A DNA stretch of 64,000 nt from NCBI RefSeq assembly GCF_010686655.1, contig NZ_JAAGVY010000001.1, positions 248,001 to 312,000 on the forward strand. Reading direction: 5' to 3'. The DNA comes from Cryomorpha ignava. GTDB lineage: Bacteria; Bacteroidota; Bacteroidia; Flavobacteriales_D; Cryomorphaceae. Positions 54,312-63,955 of the stretch are shown here, piece by piece. Both the position numbers and the translations under genes were made by a program. The notes under the pieces are model-generated. The model had not been told where the DNA came from. It saw nothing but the letters and a program-made list of their open reading frames with translations, and made no database searches. Every line of letters starts with the position of its first letter. Within the stretch, counting starts at the first letter, position 1.

Positions 54312-54740
54312 TTAAACAATTCCTATTTTACTAACCCTCCGCTGATGGCGACCGCCTTCAAAATCTGTATTTAAAAAAGCATCTACAATATCTTTAGCCT
54401 TTTGTACTGATATAAAGCGTGCTGGAAGAGCCACAATATTTGCATCATTATGTGCTCTTGCAAGTTCTGCAATCTCTTTTTCCCAGCATATAGCGCATCT
54501 CACATGATCATGCTTATTAGCAGTCATTGCCACCCCATTAGCACTCCCACATATTAAAATACCCAGCTCTACTTCCCCACTTTCAATAGCATTAGCTACC
54601 GCGTGCGCAAACTCAGGATAGTCGGTACTGTCATTGCTAAAGGTACCTTTGTCGTATATGGAAACTTTTTTATTCAAATACTCAACAAGTTGAATTTTCA
54701 GTTCGTAACCTGCGTGATCACTACCAATTGCAATTTTCAT
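54312..54740 (-). CDS. rpiB: Ribose-5-phosphate isomerase B
   Basis: 142 residues from the ATG at 54740 (MKIAIGSDHAGYELK); an ATG six codons earlier exists but would lie on the promoter side of the expected start. Interconverts ribose 5-phosphate and ribulose 5-phosphate (pentose phosphate path). The active-site loop reads ILICGSANGVAMTANK (family usually CGTGNG or CGSGNG) with the catalytic Cys present, and LARAHNDANI holds the phosphate-side His. Converges on the TlpA-like gene 7 bp away. A good promoter lies upstream. Confidence 0.92.
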   Translation of the reverse strand: MKIAIGSDHAGYELKIQLVEYLNKKVSIYDKGTFSNDSTDYPEFAHAVANAIESGEVELGILICGSANGVAMTANKHDHVRCAICWEKEIAELARAHNDANIVALPARFISVQKAKDIVDAFLNTDFEGGRHQRRVSKIGIV

Positions 54741-54755
54741 AACGTAAATTTTTGA

Positions 54756-54784
54756 CAAATATAAGCATTACATTATGTTCACAA
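54756..54784 (-). promoter_or_regulatory. Bacteroidota-type promoter of rpiB
   Basis: Read on the minus strand: TTG (54784-54782), 18-bp spacer, TATATTTG (54763-54756), ending 15 bp before the start codon. Confidence 0.75.
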
Positions 54785-55161
54785 TTTATTAACAATCAAC
54801 ATAATTACTAAATAGACATCATTGATTTTAAGCCGATTACAAATTTAGTTGTTAGACCCTATCATACACTTTTTGTTAACTAAGCGTTAACAACGAGCTA
54901 TAACTTTATTTGGATATATGACTCTATACATCTGTATGGAAATATAAATCGGATAAGCCTAGTTAACAACCTTAAAAATTATCAATACAAAATGATATAA
55001 CTATCAACACTATATTTACTCCTCAAATCAGATTGTTATCCATACCAACAAAAAACAGGTGAATTGTTGAAATCTCACAAGCCATCAGAAGAACAAGGCA
55101 TTAAGCAATATAAATTGTTTAATAGTTGTTATTAACTTTGGACAAGTAAGAAAAGTACCAT
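54785..55161. other. AT-rich intergenic region with TTGTTAAC-type repeats; candidate origin
   Basis: No gene. Strongly AT-rich. Contains the exact inverted repeat TTGTTAAC TAAGC GTTAACAA (54883-54903), a further GTTAACAA near 54962, looser copies (ATTAACAA, TTGTTATTAAC, TTGTTGAA, TTGTTTAA), and three DnaA-box-like 9-mers: TTATCAATA (54979), CTATCAACA (55001), TTATCCATA (55036; one mismatch to TTATCCACA). A -7 element TAACTTTG (55133-55140) precedes the MORN gene. Origin function is a hypothesis; a multi-site operator is the alternative. Confidence 0.45.
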
Positions 55162-56754
55162 ATGAAAGAATTGATTCCTAACAGTATTGACAGGGCTATT
55201 ACATTTACATTATCTTTTAAAAAGAAATATAATGTAATATATAGACTGATATTTCTTCTATTTTTTCTTTCGGTAGGTAATGCCGTTCTTGCACAGAAAG
55301 AATACCAGATATACTACTACGACAATGGAAATGTTTCAAGCGAAGGCACAATGCAGGAAGGTAAACCAAATGAATATTGGAAAACCTATTATCCCACAGG
55401 GCAACTCAAATCTCAAGGAAACCGACTTAATTTTGAATTAGATAGTGCTTGGATTTTTTACAACGAACAGGGTGAGCGAGTTAGCAGTATAAATTACAAG
55501 AAAGGGAAGAAAAATGGCGAGATAATTGCGTTTAGAAACGATGTTGTTTATGAAATATCTCAATACGAAAACGATCAAAAAGTAGGAGAAAGTATAATTT
55601 ATTTTCCTACTGGCGAGAAAAAAAGGGTGATTCCTTATGCCGATGGACAAGAAAATGGAAAAGGATTCGATTTCGACCTGGATGGTAGGATTATTACCCT
55701 TTTGGAGTTTGAAGATGGTTATTTACGGCGTGCAGATAAGATAAATCGTTTTGATAATTTGGGTAAGAAGAGAGGGCCCTGGATAGATTTTCATACCAAT
55801 GGAGTGGTAGCCACGGAAGGCTATTTTATGAATGATTTAAAAAATGGGATATTTAAATATTTTGATAAGAAAGGCAACCTGATTACACTGGAAAAATACC
55901 GCGACGGAGAAATCGTAATGGATAGTGAAGAGTCTATAATTTTAGATATTAGAAATACATATTATCCTGATGGAACCGTAAAATCGAGTGGTGGATATGT
56001 AGATGGAAAGAAGGAAGGAACGCACAGAATTTACGATGAGGAAGGAAATATAATTTCTGGTGAAGTGTATAAGATGGGTGTTAAAACCGCCGAAGGAATA
56101 GTTGATCAAACAGGAGATTTTCAGGGAGAATGGGAATTATATTATGGAGATGGGGCACTGAGAGCCAAAGGCGATTACGAGAATAGCTTAAGAACGGGAG
56201 ATTGGATTTTTTACCATAAAAACGGTAAAGTTGAATCGGAAGGGAAGTACATAGCAGGCTTACCACAGGGCCAGTGGAAATGGTATTATGACAATGGAAA
56301 TTCACGGAGGAAGGATTATTACCGGAGGGGAAAAGAAGATGGAGAATCGGTAGAAATGGATAAGGACGGAAATATTATTACTCAAGGCCAGTTTCTGGGC
56401 GGTTATAGAGATGGAGAGTGGTTTTATAATGTAGGCGATCATATAGAGAAGGGATCCTATATTGACGGAGAGAAGAATGGTGATTGGGTATATGAATATG
56501 AAGATGGTACCATTAATTTTGAAGGCGAGTATATTAGGGGATTAGCCACTGGTAAGCATAAATGGTATTACCCCAACGGGCAGACAAAGAAGGAAGGTCG
56601 CTACAGCAGCGGAGTACGCGTAGGAACGTGGGTAAAATATGATGAAGACGGAATAAAAGTTCTTGATGTGAAATATAAGCAAGGCAAAGAATTTAAAATA
56701 AATGGAAGGAAAGTTATATCATCAGAGAGTAGTGAAGAAGAAACAATTCCATAG
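55162..56754 (+). CDS. Secreted or anchored MORN-repeat protein (YwqK-like)
   Basis: 530 residues. A hydrophobic segment at ~25-45 (YRLIFLLFFLSVGNAVLAQ) acts as a signal peptide despite a long N-terminal lead. The rest is about seventeen MORN-type units of ~23 residues (GQWKWYYDNGNSR, GDWIFYHKNGKVESEG, GKHKWYYPNGQTKKEG). Databases often label such proteins YwqK-family antitoxin; there is no toxin gene here, so that label should not be trusted. Probably a periplasmic or surface beta-sheet scaffold. The following kinase and LytTR regulator genes may be co-regulated. Confidence 0.78.
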   Translation: MKELIPNSIDRAITFTLSFKKKYNVIYRLIFLLFFLSVGNAVLAQKEYQIYYYDNGNVSSEGTMQEGKPNEYWKTYYPTGQLKSQGNRLNFELDSAWIFYNEQGERVSSINYKKGKKNGEIIAFRNDVVYEISQYENDQKVGESIIYFPTGEKKRVIPYADGQENGKGFDFDLDGRIITLLEFEDGYLRRADKINRFDNLGKKRGPWIDFHTNGVVATEGYFMNDLKNGIFKYFDKKGNLITLEKYRDGEIVMDSEESIILDIRNTYYPDGTVKSSGGYVDGKKEGTHRIYDEEGNIISGEVYKMGVKTAEGIVDQTGDFQGEWELYYGDGALRAKGDYENSLRTGDWIFYHKNGKVESEGKYIAGLPQGQWKWYYDNGNSRRKDYYRRGKEDGESVEMDKDGNIITQGQFLGGYRDGEWFYNVGDHIEKGSYIDGEKNGDWVYEYEDGTINFEGEYIRGLATGKHKWYYPNGQTKKEGRYSSGVRVGTWVKYDEDGIKVLDVKYKQGKEFKINGRKVISSESSEEETIP

Positions 56755-56807
56755 GTAAGTTACTTGAAGTTGTTAATTTTATACCTTAATATATTAATAT
56801 ATCGGCA

Positions 56808-59800
56808 TTGAGTAAGAAACCAGATTTTACTATTGAAGTTGACCGTACTGTAATAGGATACGCAGATAGTATTAAAATGCCTGCCTGGATTTATAATTTA
56901 GACGAAAGGAAAGTTGTTTACCACAATAAGGCTTCTAAATATTTATCTCGGTATACCGAAAGTTTAGAAGAATCTAAAAATAGTTTTGAAAATCTGGTGA
57001 AGGAGAAAATTGATGAATCTCTGGGAAATCAGTGTTTTTTAGTATCAGAAATATTTTTAAATAGTGCTTTCATAGCGCGAAAATTTCAAATTATAGTCAA
57101 TAGGTTGTCGCCAACTCAGGTGATAATTACATTTTTAGAATTCGAACCAAGCACAAATTTCAACTCCTTTAAAACAACCGTCTTGTTTTGCAATCAAGCG
57201 GGTGAAATAACTTGGCGAAGCAAACAATCTTATGATAAGCGCTTCGATGAAATTGATTCCATAAGTGATCTGCTTGGAAAGAAAGACAGCAAAAGATTAG
57301 GTGAGTTAATAAAGAATAGCTTAAAAAGTAATAACTCAGAAGTATTACCCAATGTAGAAGTTTCTTTTGAAAATATTTCTGGAGAAATGCATATTGAATG
57401 CATCTCATTTGCAAATAAAACCACTATGGTGGGGCTAATATTTTCAGATGCTCAATTTCAAAGTGAATTGATTCTCGAGAAATCACGTGCAGAGCTTGCA
57501 GAAGAAATCAATGAAATTTTAAAGCTTGAAATTTCGGAGCACAAAAAAACACAACAAAAACTTGAAGAGACTGAGTATTTATCTAGCACGATATTAAATA
57601 GTTCTTTGAATATTATACTAACCTTTTCAAAAGAGCAAAAGATAAGCGAGTTTAATAAAAAAGCTCAGGAGATTACGGGTTATTCGCGTGATGAGGTATT
57701 GGGTAAGGAAATAGATTTAATTCTCGAAAATGTAAGTGAGGTAAAAAATGTAATAAGTAGCGTAAATGATAAGGGATACTTTGAAGGTGAACTGCTTTGT
57801 ATAAAAAAGGACGGATCTAAATTTGGTGTATTTGCAGCGGTATCGCTTTTAAAAAATAATGTTGGAGAATCGCAGGGATACGTATGCAGCTTACGGGATA
57901 TTTCTGAGATTAAGAAATGGCGAGAAATAGCTGCCATTACCGAAGAGCGTTACACAGATTTGTTTGAAAACGCTACTGACCTGATTCAAGGTGTAAGGAA
58001 AGACGGAACCTTTATTTATACCAATAAATCATGGTATAAGCATTTGGATTACACGACGAGTGAACGGGATGAATTAAAAATATTTGATCTGATTATTCCT
58101 AAAGAAAGAAAAGAGTTTAAAAAACACTTCTCTAATATTTTGAATGGTGAAGAAACGCAAACACGAAAATGGACGCTTAAGGGAAAAAAAGGAAAGGTAT
58201 TGATTGTAGAATCAATTGACAATTTGAAACTTAAAAATGGGAAGCCGCATACAGTAAGAAGCGTAATGCGGGATATAACAGCCGCATCACAGGCAGAGCA
58301 TCTTGCAAGAGAACAAAGTGCTAAAGTAGAAGCCATAATTGAGAGTGGTAATATTATGTTCTGGACTGTAAATAAGGCAATTAAGCTAACTTCCTTTAAT
58401 AATGAATACGCCAAGACGATTTTTAAGTTATACGGAAAGTTACCCATTTTAGACAAAGGGAAAGGAGAGTTAAAGGATAAATTTGCTCCAAAAGAGTATC
58501 ATTCCTTCTGGGATAGGAAGTATAATGAAGTATTTAGGACGGGTAAACCGCTTTTTTTTCAAACTAAAACCAAAGACAAACAAGGAATTGCGTATTACCG
58601 GGAAATTTATCTAAGACCTATACGAAGCAATGGAAAGAACAGTGGAGTAACTGAAGTGGCAGGAACTGGGCTTGATATTACCGATAAAAAACTAACCGAG
58701 CGAAAAATTAATGAGCAAACATCTAAAATTCAGACCATTTTTGATTCTACCAATCACATGATATGGTCGCTTGACACAAAAGGTAAACTTACTTCCTTTA
58801 ATAATATTTTTCGAGTAAAGCTTAAAGAACGTTATGGAATAGATATTAACGTAGGTGATGATGGATTAAAAATTGCGCGAGAAATAAAAATATCACTGAA
58901 AGGGGGATGGAATCATGTATTGGCTCGCTTAAAAACCGGTGAGCGCCTGCAAATTGAAATTGAAACAAAAGATAGGGAGAAAAAACATCATATAGATGAT
59001 ATTTCTATTTCGCCTATTTACAACGATGATGGCGAAATAGTTGAGTTGGCAGGGATGGCACAAACTGTAACATTTAAAAAAGCTGCCGAGAAGAAATTAA
59101 AAGATCAAGCAGCAAAAATTAATGCGATTTTTAACAGTACGGCCATGCTTATGTGGACCTTAGATAAAAATATGCGCATTGTGGCGTATAATAAAGTTTT
59201 TGCTGACAAGCATTTTAAAATGTTGGGTAGCGAAGTTGGCATTGGTTCTAATTTCTTAAAAACCATTCAATCTAAGGTAGCTCCTGAGTCATTTGAAATG
59301 CTCCAGAAGTATTATTCGGCGGCTTTCAGCGGAGCAGATCAACAATTTGAAGGAGTACTATACAGTGTTGATGGTGAAAAAAAATGGATGGAAACCTTCC
59401 TGAATCCTATTTATTCGGAAAATAACGAGATAAAGGAAATTTCCTGTCTTTCACACGAAATAACCGATAAAAAAATTATTCAGGAGCAAATGCGGGAGAG
59501 CATTCACGAAAAAGAAATTTTGCTTCAAGAGGTACATCACCGGGTGAAAAACAATCTTCAAGTTATAAGCAGTATTCTAAACCTTCAATCGTCGTACGTA
59601 AAAGATGAAAATTCATTAAGTATTCTTCGTGAAAGTCAAAATAGAATAAAGTCGATGAGCTTTATTCACGAGTCACTTTATCAAACTAAAGATTTTTCAA
59701 ACATTGAGTTTAGTGATTATATATTTAGTCTGAGTAAAAATTTAATTCACTCGTATAGCCTGGCCGTGGGTAAAGTAAAATTGATAACTGATTTTGAACG

Positions 59801-60110
59801 TACACATTTATCTTTAGATCAGGCTATTCCCTGTGGGCTTATTGCAAATGAACTTATTTCTAACGCATTAAAATATGCTTTTATTGGCGACGCAGAGGGA
59901 GAAATATCACTTTCTATAAAGGAAAATGAAGGGAAAATAGTTATTTGCATTGCTGATAACGGTATTGGACTTCCAAAAGATTTAGATTATGAAAATTCTG
60001 ATTCGCTGGGTTTACAACTGGTTTATACACTAATTGATCAGTTAGATGCTACCATAAAAGTAGATACATCAATCGGCACAAAATATTTGATTACCTTTGA
60101 TAAACAATAA
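56808..60110 (+). CDS. Multi-PAS cytosolic histidine kinase (HisKA_2/HWE type)
   Basis: 1100 residues with a TTG start at 56808 (no better ATG). No membrane helix. An N-terminal PAS-like part, a short coiled coil (~225-255) and at least five PAS units (e.g. ~265-370, 385-495, 515-630, 640-755, 770-885) precede the kinase: His911 in EVHHRVKNNLQVISSILNLQ, N box ANELISNALKYAF, G1 ADNGIGLP, end SLGLQLVYTL. This kinase class often signals to receiver proteins in the cytosol. A LytTR response regulator starts 14 bp downstream and is the obvious partner. Ligands of the PAS units are unknown. Confidence 0.9.
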   Translation: MSKKPDFTIEVDRTVIGYADSIKMPAWIYNLDERKVVYHNKASKYLSRYTESLEESKNSFENLVKEKIDESLGNQCFLVSEIFLNSAFIARKFQIIVNRLSPTQVIITFLEFEPSTNFNSFKTTVLFCNQAGEITWRSKQSYDKRFDEIDSISDLLGKKDSKRLGELIKNSLKSNNSEVLPNVEVSFENISGEMHIECISFANKTTMVGLIFSDAQFQSELILEKSRAELAEEINEILKLEISEHKKTQQKLEETEYLSSTILNSSLNIILTFSKEQKISEFNKKAQEITGYSRDEVLGKEIDLILENVSEVKNVISSVNDKGYFEGELLCIKKDGSKFGVFAAVSLLKNNVGESQGYVCSLRDISEIKKWREIAAITEERYTDLFENATDLIQGVRKDGTFIYTNKSWYKHLDYTTSERDELKIFDLIIPKERKEFKKHFSNILNGEETQTRKWTLKGKKGKVLIVESIDNLKLKNGKPHTVRSVMRDITAASQAEHLAREQSAKVEAIIESGNIMFWTVNKAIKLTSFNNEYAKTIFKLYGKLPILDKGKGELKDKFAPKEYHSFWDRKYNEVFRTGKPLFFQTKTKDKQGIAYYREIYLRPIRSNGKNSGVTEVAGTGLDITDKKLTERKINEQTSKIQTIFDSTNHMIWSLDTKGKLTSFNNIFRVKLKERYGIDINVGDDGLKIAREIKISLKGGWNHVLARLKTGERLQIEIETKDREKKHHIDDISISPIYNDDGEIVELAGMAQTVTFKKAAEKKLKDQAAKINAIFNSTAMLMWTLDKNMRIVAYNKVFADKHFKMLGSEVGIGSNFLKTIQSKVAPESFEMLQKYYSAAFSGADQQFEGVLYSVDGEKKWMETFLNPIYSENNEIKEISCLSHEITDKKIIQEQMRESIHEKEILLQEVHHRVKNNLQVISSILNLQSSYVKDENSLSILRESQNRIKSMSFIHESLYQTKDFSNIEFSDYIFSLSKNLIHSYSLAVGKVKLITDFERTHLSLDQAIPCGLIANELISNALKYAFIGDAEGEISLSIKENEGKIVICIADNGIGLPKDLDYENSDSLGLQLVYTLIDQLDATIKVDTSIGTKYLITFDKQ

Positions 60111-60124
60111 TAGAATAAACTGTA

Positions 60125-60877
60125 ATGGCTAAAACAAACGTATTAGTAGTTGAAGATGAAAGCATTGTGTCGAAAGATATTCAGCACAGCTTAAAAAAAT
60201 TGGGTTATAACGTTGTTGGATCTTCATCTACCGGAGAGAAAGCTATAGAGCTGGCCTTGGAGCTAAAGCCCGATATCGTATTAATGGATATTATGTTAAA
60301 GGGTGAAATGACTGGAATTGAAGCTGCTGAAGAAATAAAAGCCTCAATAAACATTCCTGTTATATATCTTACTGCTTATGCAGATGAAGGAACATTGGCA
60401 AAAGCAAAAGTTACCGAACCATATGGATATATTATTAAACCATTTAAAGAAATAGATATTCATACTTCTATTGAAATGGCACTTTACAAGCATCAAAAAG
60501 TAACAGAAGTTCGAAAAGAACGCGACTTGCTTTATTCGCTCGTTGAAAATAAAGAGTCGAGCGATTTTATTTTTGTAAAATCTAATTCACGCCTGGTAAA
60601 GCTTAAAACCGAGGATATTTATTTTGTTGAAGCATTGAAAGATTATGTGGTGATCAACGCGCTAAGCACGCGATATACTATCCATTCTACCATGAAGGAT
60701 ATTGAGAAAAAACTACCTTCCGAAGAATTTGTAAGGGTGCACAGATCATTTATCGTAAGACTGGACAAAATAGCTGCTATTGAGCAGCCAAATCTAATTT
60801 TGGAAAATGATAAGAAGGTTATTCCGATTGGCGGATCGTACAAAGAGGAGCTTAGTAATAGAATTAATCTGGTTTAA
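60125..60877 (+). CDS. LytTR-family response regulator
   Basis: 250 residues. Receiver domain with Glu10/Asp11 and phospho-acceptor Asp55 (DIVLMDIMLKGEMTG), Thr/Lys switch residues in YLTAYA and IIKPFK; a linker; then a LytTR DNA-binding domain at ~145-245 (FVKSNSRLVKLKTEDIYFVE, VRVHRSFIVRLDKI). LytTR proteins bind tandem direct-repeat sites. Partner of the PAS kinase 14 bp upstream. Ends at a shared bidirectional terminator. Confidence 0.93.
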   Translation: MAKTNVLVVEDESIVSKDIQHSLKKLGYNVVGSSSTGEKAIELALELKPDIVLMDIMLKGEMTGIEAAEEIKASINIPVIYLTAYADEGTLAKAKVTEPYGYIIKPFKEIDIHTSIEMALYKHQKVTEVRKERDLLYSLVENKESSDFIFVKSNSRLVKLKTEDIYFVEALKDYVVINALSTRYTIHSTMKDIEKKLPSEEFVRVHRSFIVRLDKIAAIEQPNLILENDKKVIPIGGSYKEELSNRINLV

Positions 60878-60919
60878 ATATTCCAGAAAAACACTATTCT
60901 ATTTTGTCATTTTTGATTT

Positions 60920-60953
60920 ATGAGCGTAGTAGTAATACGCTCATATTTTTTTT
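60920..60953. terminator. Terminator between the LytTR gene and rnr
   Basis: ATGAGCGTA and TACGCTCAT form a 9-bp stem with a 7-nt loop followed by eight Ts on the plus strand; placed between convergent genes. Confidence 0.9.
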
Positions 60954-60993
60954 GCAGCGGTTAGAAAGCATGTACCGATATTTAAGCATTAAA

Positions 60994-63147
60994 TTAGATT
61001 AGTCTAAAATCTAATTGTTTGAGAATCAGATCTGCTCCATTAACTTTTATGCGCACCTTATCGCCGAATTCAAAGATTTCTTTGTACTTGGTACCTATTA
61101 TTTGGTTTTTCTTTTCATCATACCGATATACATCATCATCCATGCTGTTTAGCGGAATCATACCTTCTATTTTGGTGTCTTCAAGCTCTACGTACATTCC
61201 CCACCGGGTTAAACCGCTTACATTTCCCGAAAAGTGCTCGCCGATTTTATTAAGCATAAACTCTACCTGCTTGTATTTTATTGAGGCACGTTCTGCGTCG
61301 GCAGCTTTTTTCTCCATATTAGATGAATGTTTACAAAGCTTATCGAGTTCGTCAAGATCAGAATATTTTTTACCGTGATTATAGGCATCAATTAGTCTGT
61401 GAACGAGCACATCAGGATATCGTCTAATGGGCGAAGTAAAATGGGTATAGAAATCAAATGCCAATCCGTAATGGCCAATATTGTCAGTGGTATAGACAGC
61501 TTTTGACATCGTGCGAATAGCCATCTGTTTTACTGTTTCTTCTTCGGGCTGGTCTTTTACTTGATTCATGAGATCATTGAGCGCCCAAGAGGCCTTTTCT
61601 GGTTTTGTGCTCTTAAGTTTGTAGCCTAAACGAGCCAGAAAATCTTTTAGGGTAATGAGTTTTAAAGGATCGGGTAAATCGTGTATCCGGTACACAAAAG
61701 GTTTGGCTTCGGCACCTTTCTTAATTTTTCCGGCATGCTCTGCAACACGCTTATTGGCGAGAAGCATAAATTCTTCAATGAGAAAATTAGCCTCTTTCAT
61801 TACCTTGTGAAACACACCTGTGGGTTTGCCATTTTCATCAAGATTAAATTTTACTTCTATTCCACTAAACTCGAGAGCTCCATCTGTCATGCGTTGTTTT
61901 CGCATTGATTTGGCCCAGGCATTGAGTTGTAAAATTTCATCTTTAAAATCGCCGTCTCCTCCTTCTATTATGTTCTGTGCATCATTGTATGTAAATCGTT
62001 TATTACTTCTGATAATTGTTTTTCCAAACCATTCAGTCTTTACATTTCCGTCTATATCAAATTGAAATACAGCTGACATACAAAGCTTATCTTCATCGGG
62101 TCGCAAAGAGCAAACGAAATTTGAAAGTACTTCGGGCAGCATAGGCACTACTCTGTCAACAAGATATACAGAAGTAGCCCTATTCACGGCTTCTTTATCA
62201 ATAATGCTTCCCGGTTTTACATAGTGAGATACGTCGGCGATATGAATGCCTACTTCAAATGTATCATCGTTTAATTTTCGAAGGCTCAGCGCATCGTCAA
62301 AGTCTTTTGCATCTTCAGGATCGATGGTAAACGTCGGAAATGAACGATAATCTTTTCTTTTTGAAATTTCAGATTCAGAAATAGTAACATCAATATTTTC
62401 TGCGGCGGCAAGTACATTTTCGGGAAATTCAAAGGGCAGTCCAAATTCGACGAGAATGGCATGCATTTCTACCTCATTATCTCCCGGATCACCCAAAACG
62501 CTTACAACTTCTGCAAAGGGAGATTTATCTAAATCTGTCCAGTCCAAAAGTTTTACAACTACTTTTTGACCGTTTTTTGCACCTTGAAGTTTGTTTTTAT
62601 CCACGTAGAAGTCAACATGTACCCGCTGGTTTGAAGGAAGTACAAAAGCGTGCTTATCACTAATTTCGATTATCCCCACAAACTGTTCGGCATCGCGTTT
62701 TATAACACTTTTAATCTTCCCTTCCAACTTTCCACGACGTCCACCGGTCAAAATTACTTCTACAGTATCGCCGTGTAGAGCAAAACCGGTTTTATTTTCA
62801 CTAATGTAAATATCCTCTTTTAATTGATCGGTTTTAACATAGGCGGCTCCCGACTTTGTAAAATCAATTACGCCCTGAAGGGTGGACGACTGACTTGGGT
62901 GCAATTTAAATTTACCATTTGAAATACTTTCAAGCATTTGTAAATCAACAAGTTCATTTAGATATTCGTTAACGCGTCTTCGCGTTTCAGAATCAGAAAC
63001 ATTTACGCGTGCAGAAACCTGTTTGTAATTGTAAATATCTGCCGGATTATCTCTGAAAACCTGCATGATATCTCCGCGCAGGTTTACTGCTTTTCGACCT
63101 TTGGATTTATCGCGTGTTTTACTACTGTGTTTTTTCTTTTTTCCCAT
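60994..63147 (-). CDS. rnr: Ribonuclease R
   Basis: 717 residues from the ATG at 63147 (MGKKKKHSSKTRDKSKGR), whose Lys-rich start is typical; a longer frame would add 22 hydrophobic residues that do not fit. 3'-5' exoribonuclease. In order: winged-helix-like N-terminus, two cold-shock domains (~70-230), RNB catalytic domain (~255-590) with the acidic metal site in TIDPEDAKDFDDALS, and an S1 domain at the end (VSGLTRWGMYVELEDTKIEG). Degrades structured RNA and helps rRNA/tRNA quality control. Stands alone. Confidence 0.95.
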   Translation of the reverse strand: MGKKKKHSSKTRDKSKGRKAVNLRGDIMQVFRDNPADIYNYKQVSARVNVSDSETRRRVNEYLNELVDLQMLESISNGKFKLHPSQSSTLQGVIDFTKSGAAYVKTDQLKEDIYISENKTGFALHGDTVEVILTGGRRGKLEGKIKSVIKRDAEQFVGIIEISDKHAFVLPSNQRVHVDFYVDKNKLQGAKNGQKVVVKLLDWTDLDKSPFAEVVSVLGDPGDNEVEMHAILVEFGLPFEFPENVLAAAENIDVTISESEISKRKDYRSFPTFTIDPEDAKDFDDALSLRKLNDDTFEVGIHIADVSHYVKPGSIIDKEAVNRATSVYLVDRVVPMLPEVLSNFVCSLRPDEDKLCMSAVFQFDIDGNVKTEWFGKTIIRSNKRFTYNDAQNIIEGGDGDFKDEILQLNAWAKSMRKQRMTDGALEFSGIEVKFNLDENGKPTGVFHKVMKEANFLIEEFMLLANKRVAEHAGKIKKGAEAKPFVYRIHDLPDPLKLITLKDFLARLGYKLKSTKPEKASWALNDLMNQVKDQPEEETVKQMAIRTMSKAVYTTDNIGHYGLAFDFYTHFTSPIRRYPDVLVHRLIDAYNHGKKYSDLDELDKLCKHSSNMEKKAADAERASIKYKQVEFMLNKIGEHFSGNVSGLTRWGMYVELEDTKIEGMIPLNSMDDDVYRYDEKKNQIIGTKYKEIFEFGDKVRIKVNGADLILKQLDFRLI

Positions 63148-63289
63148 TTTCAAGAGCTCAATATATACAATTAGTGAGCGGTATTTGTTCGTAATAAAAG
63201 ATATTTCTAACAATGAAATATTGATTCAAAATTAAGGTAAATGCCAAAAGATTCAAAAGGAACGCTATATTTGACAAAACCTGATACGC

Positions 63290-63787
63290 ATGTTAGTAAA
63301 AACAATTGAGAAGGCGCTTAACAAACAGATAGAAGTAGAAAACGCATCATCTCAGTTTTACCTCGCCATGGCATCCTGGGCAGAGACCGAAGGAATAAAT
63401 GGTGTAGCCAATTTTTTATACAGACACAGTGACGAAGAACGTATGCACATGCTTAAGCTTGTGAGATACGTCAATGAACGTGGCGGAAGAGCCGAGATAG
63501 CTGCTATAGAGAAGCCGCCAAAGAAGTTTGAATCTGTACAATTTGTTTTTAAGTCGCTTTTTGAACACGAAGTAAAGGTGAGCAAAGAAATAAACGAATT
63601 GGTAGATCTTTGTTTACGAGAAAAGGACTATACCACGCATAATTTTATGCAGTGGTATGTATCAGAACAAATTGAAGAAGAAGCTTTGGCGCGAAATATT
63701 CTCGATAAACTAAATTTAATCGGGAATGATAAAGGGGGTTTATACTTGTTTGACAGAGATTTAGACACTCTTACAGGAAAGGTATAA
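63290..63787 (+). CDS. ftnA: Non-heme ferritin
   Basis: 165 residues, four-helix bundle. Ferroxidase residues line up with E. coli FtnA numbering: Glu17, Tyr24, Glu50 and His53 (DEERMH), plus Glu in FEHEVKVS and SEQIEEEALA. Stores iron as a 24-mer in the cytosol. A -7 element TATATTTG (63266-63273) ends 16 bp before the start; no TTG at the usual spacing. Divergent from rnr. No Fur-box-like palindrome stands out. Confidence 0.95.
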   Translation: MLVKTIEKALNKQIEVENASSQFYLAMASWAETEGINGVANFLYRHSDEERMHMLKLVRYVNERGGRAEIAAIEKPPKKFESVQFVFKSLFEHEVKVSKEINELVDLCLREKDYTTHNFMQWYVSEQIEEEALARNILDKLNLIGNDKGGLYLFDRDLDTLTGKV

Positions 63788-63955
63788 ATGATTTTCACAA
63801 AGTTTGTTTTTTTTTTATAACTAAACAGTCGCTTCACACGTATTTAAACATTGAAACGATATATTATTCAATATTGAACGTTAATAAGAATTAGGAATAG
63901 TTTGAAATTAGCAAGTATCACTACCTATTTTTATCCAGTCGCCTAAGGGTGTAGT

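Noticed and set aside
55162-56754. YwqK-type antitoxin of a toxin-antitoxin pair
   Set aside because: The protein has an export signal and about seventeen MORN units; no toxin-like gene is adjacent. The label rests on repeat similarity only.
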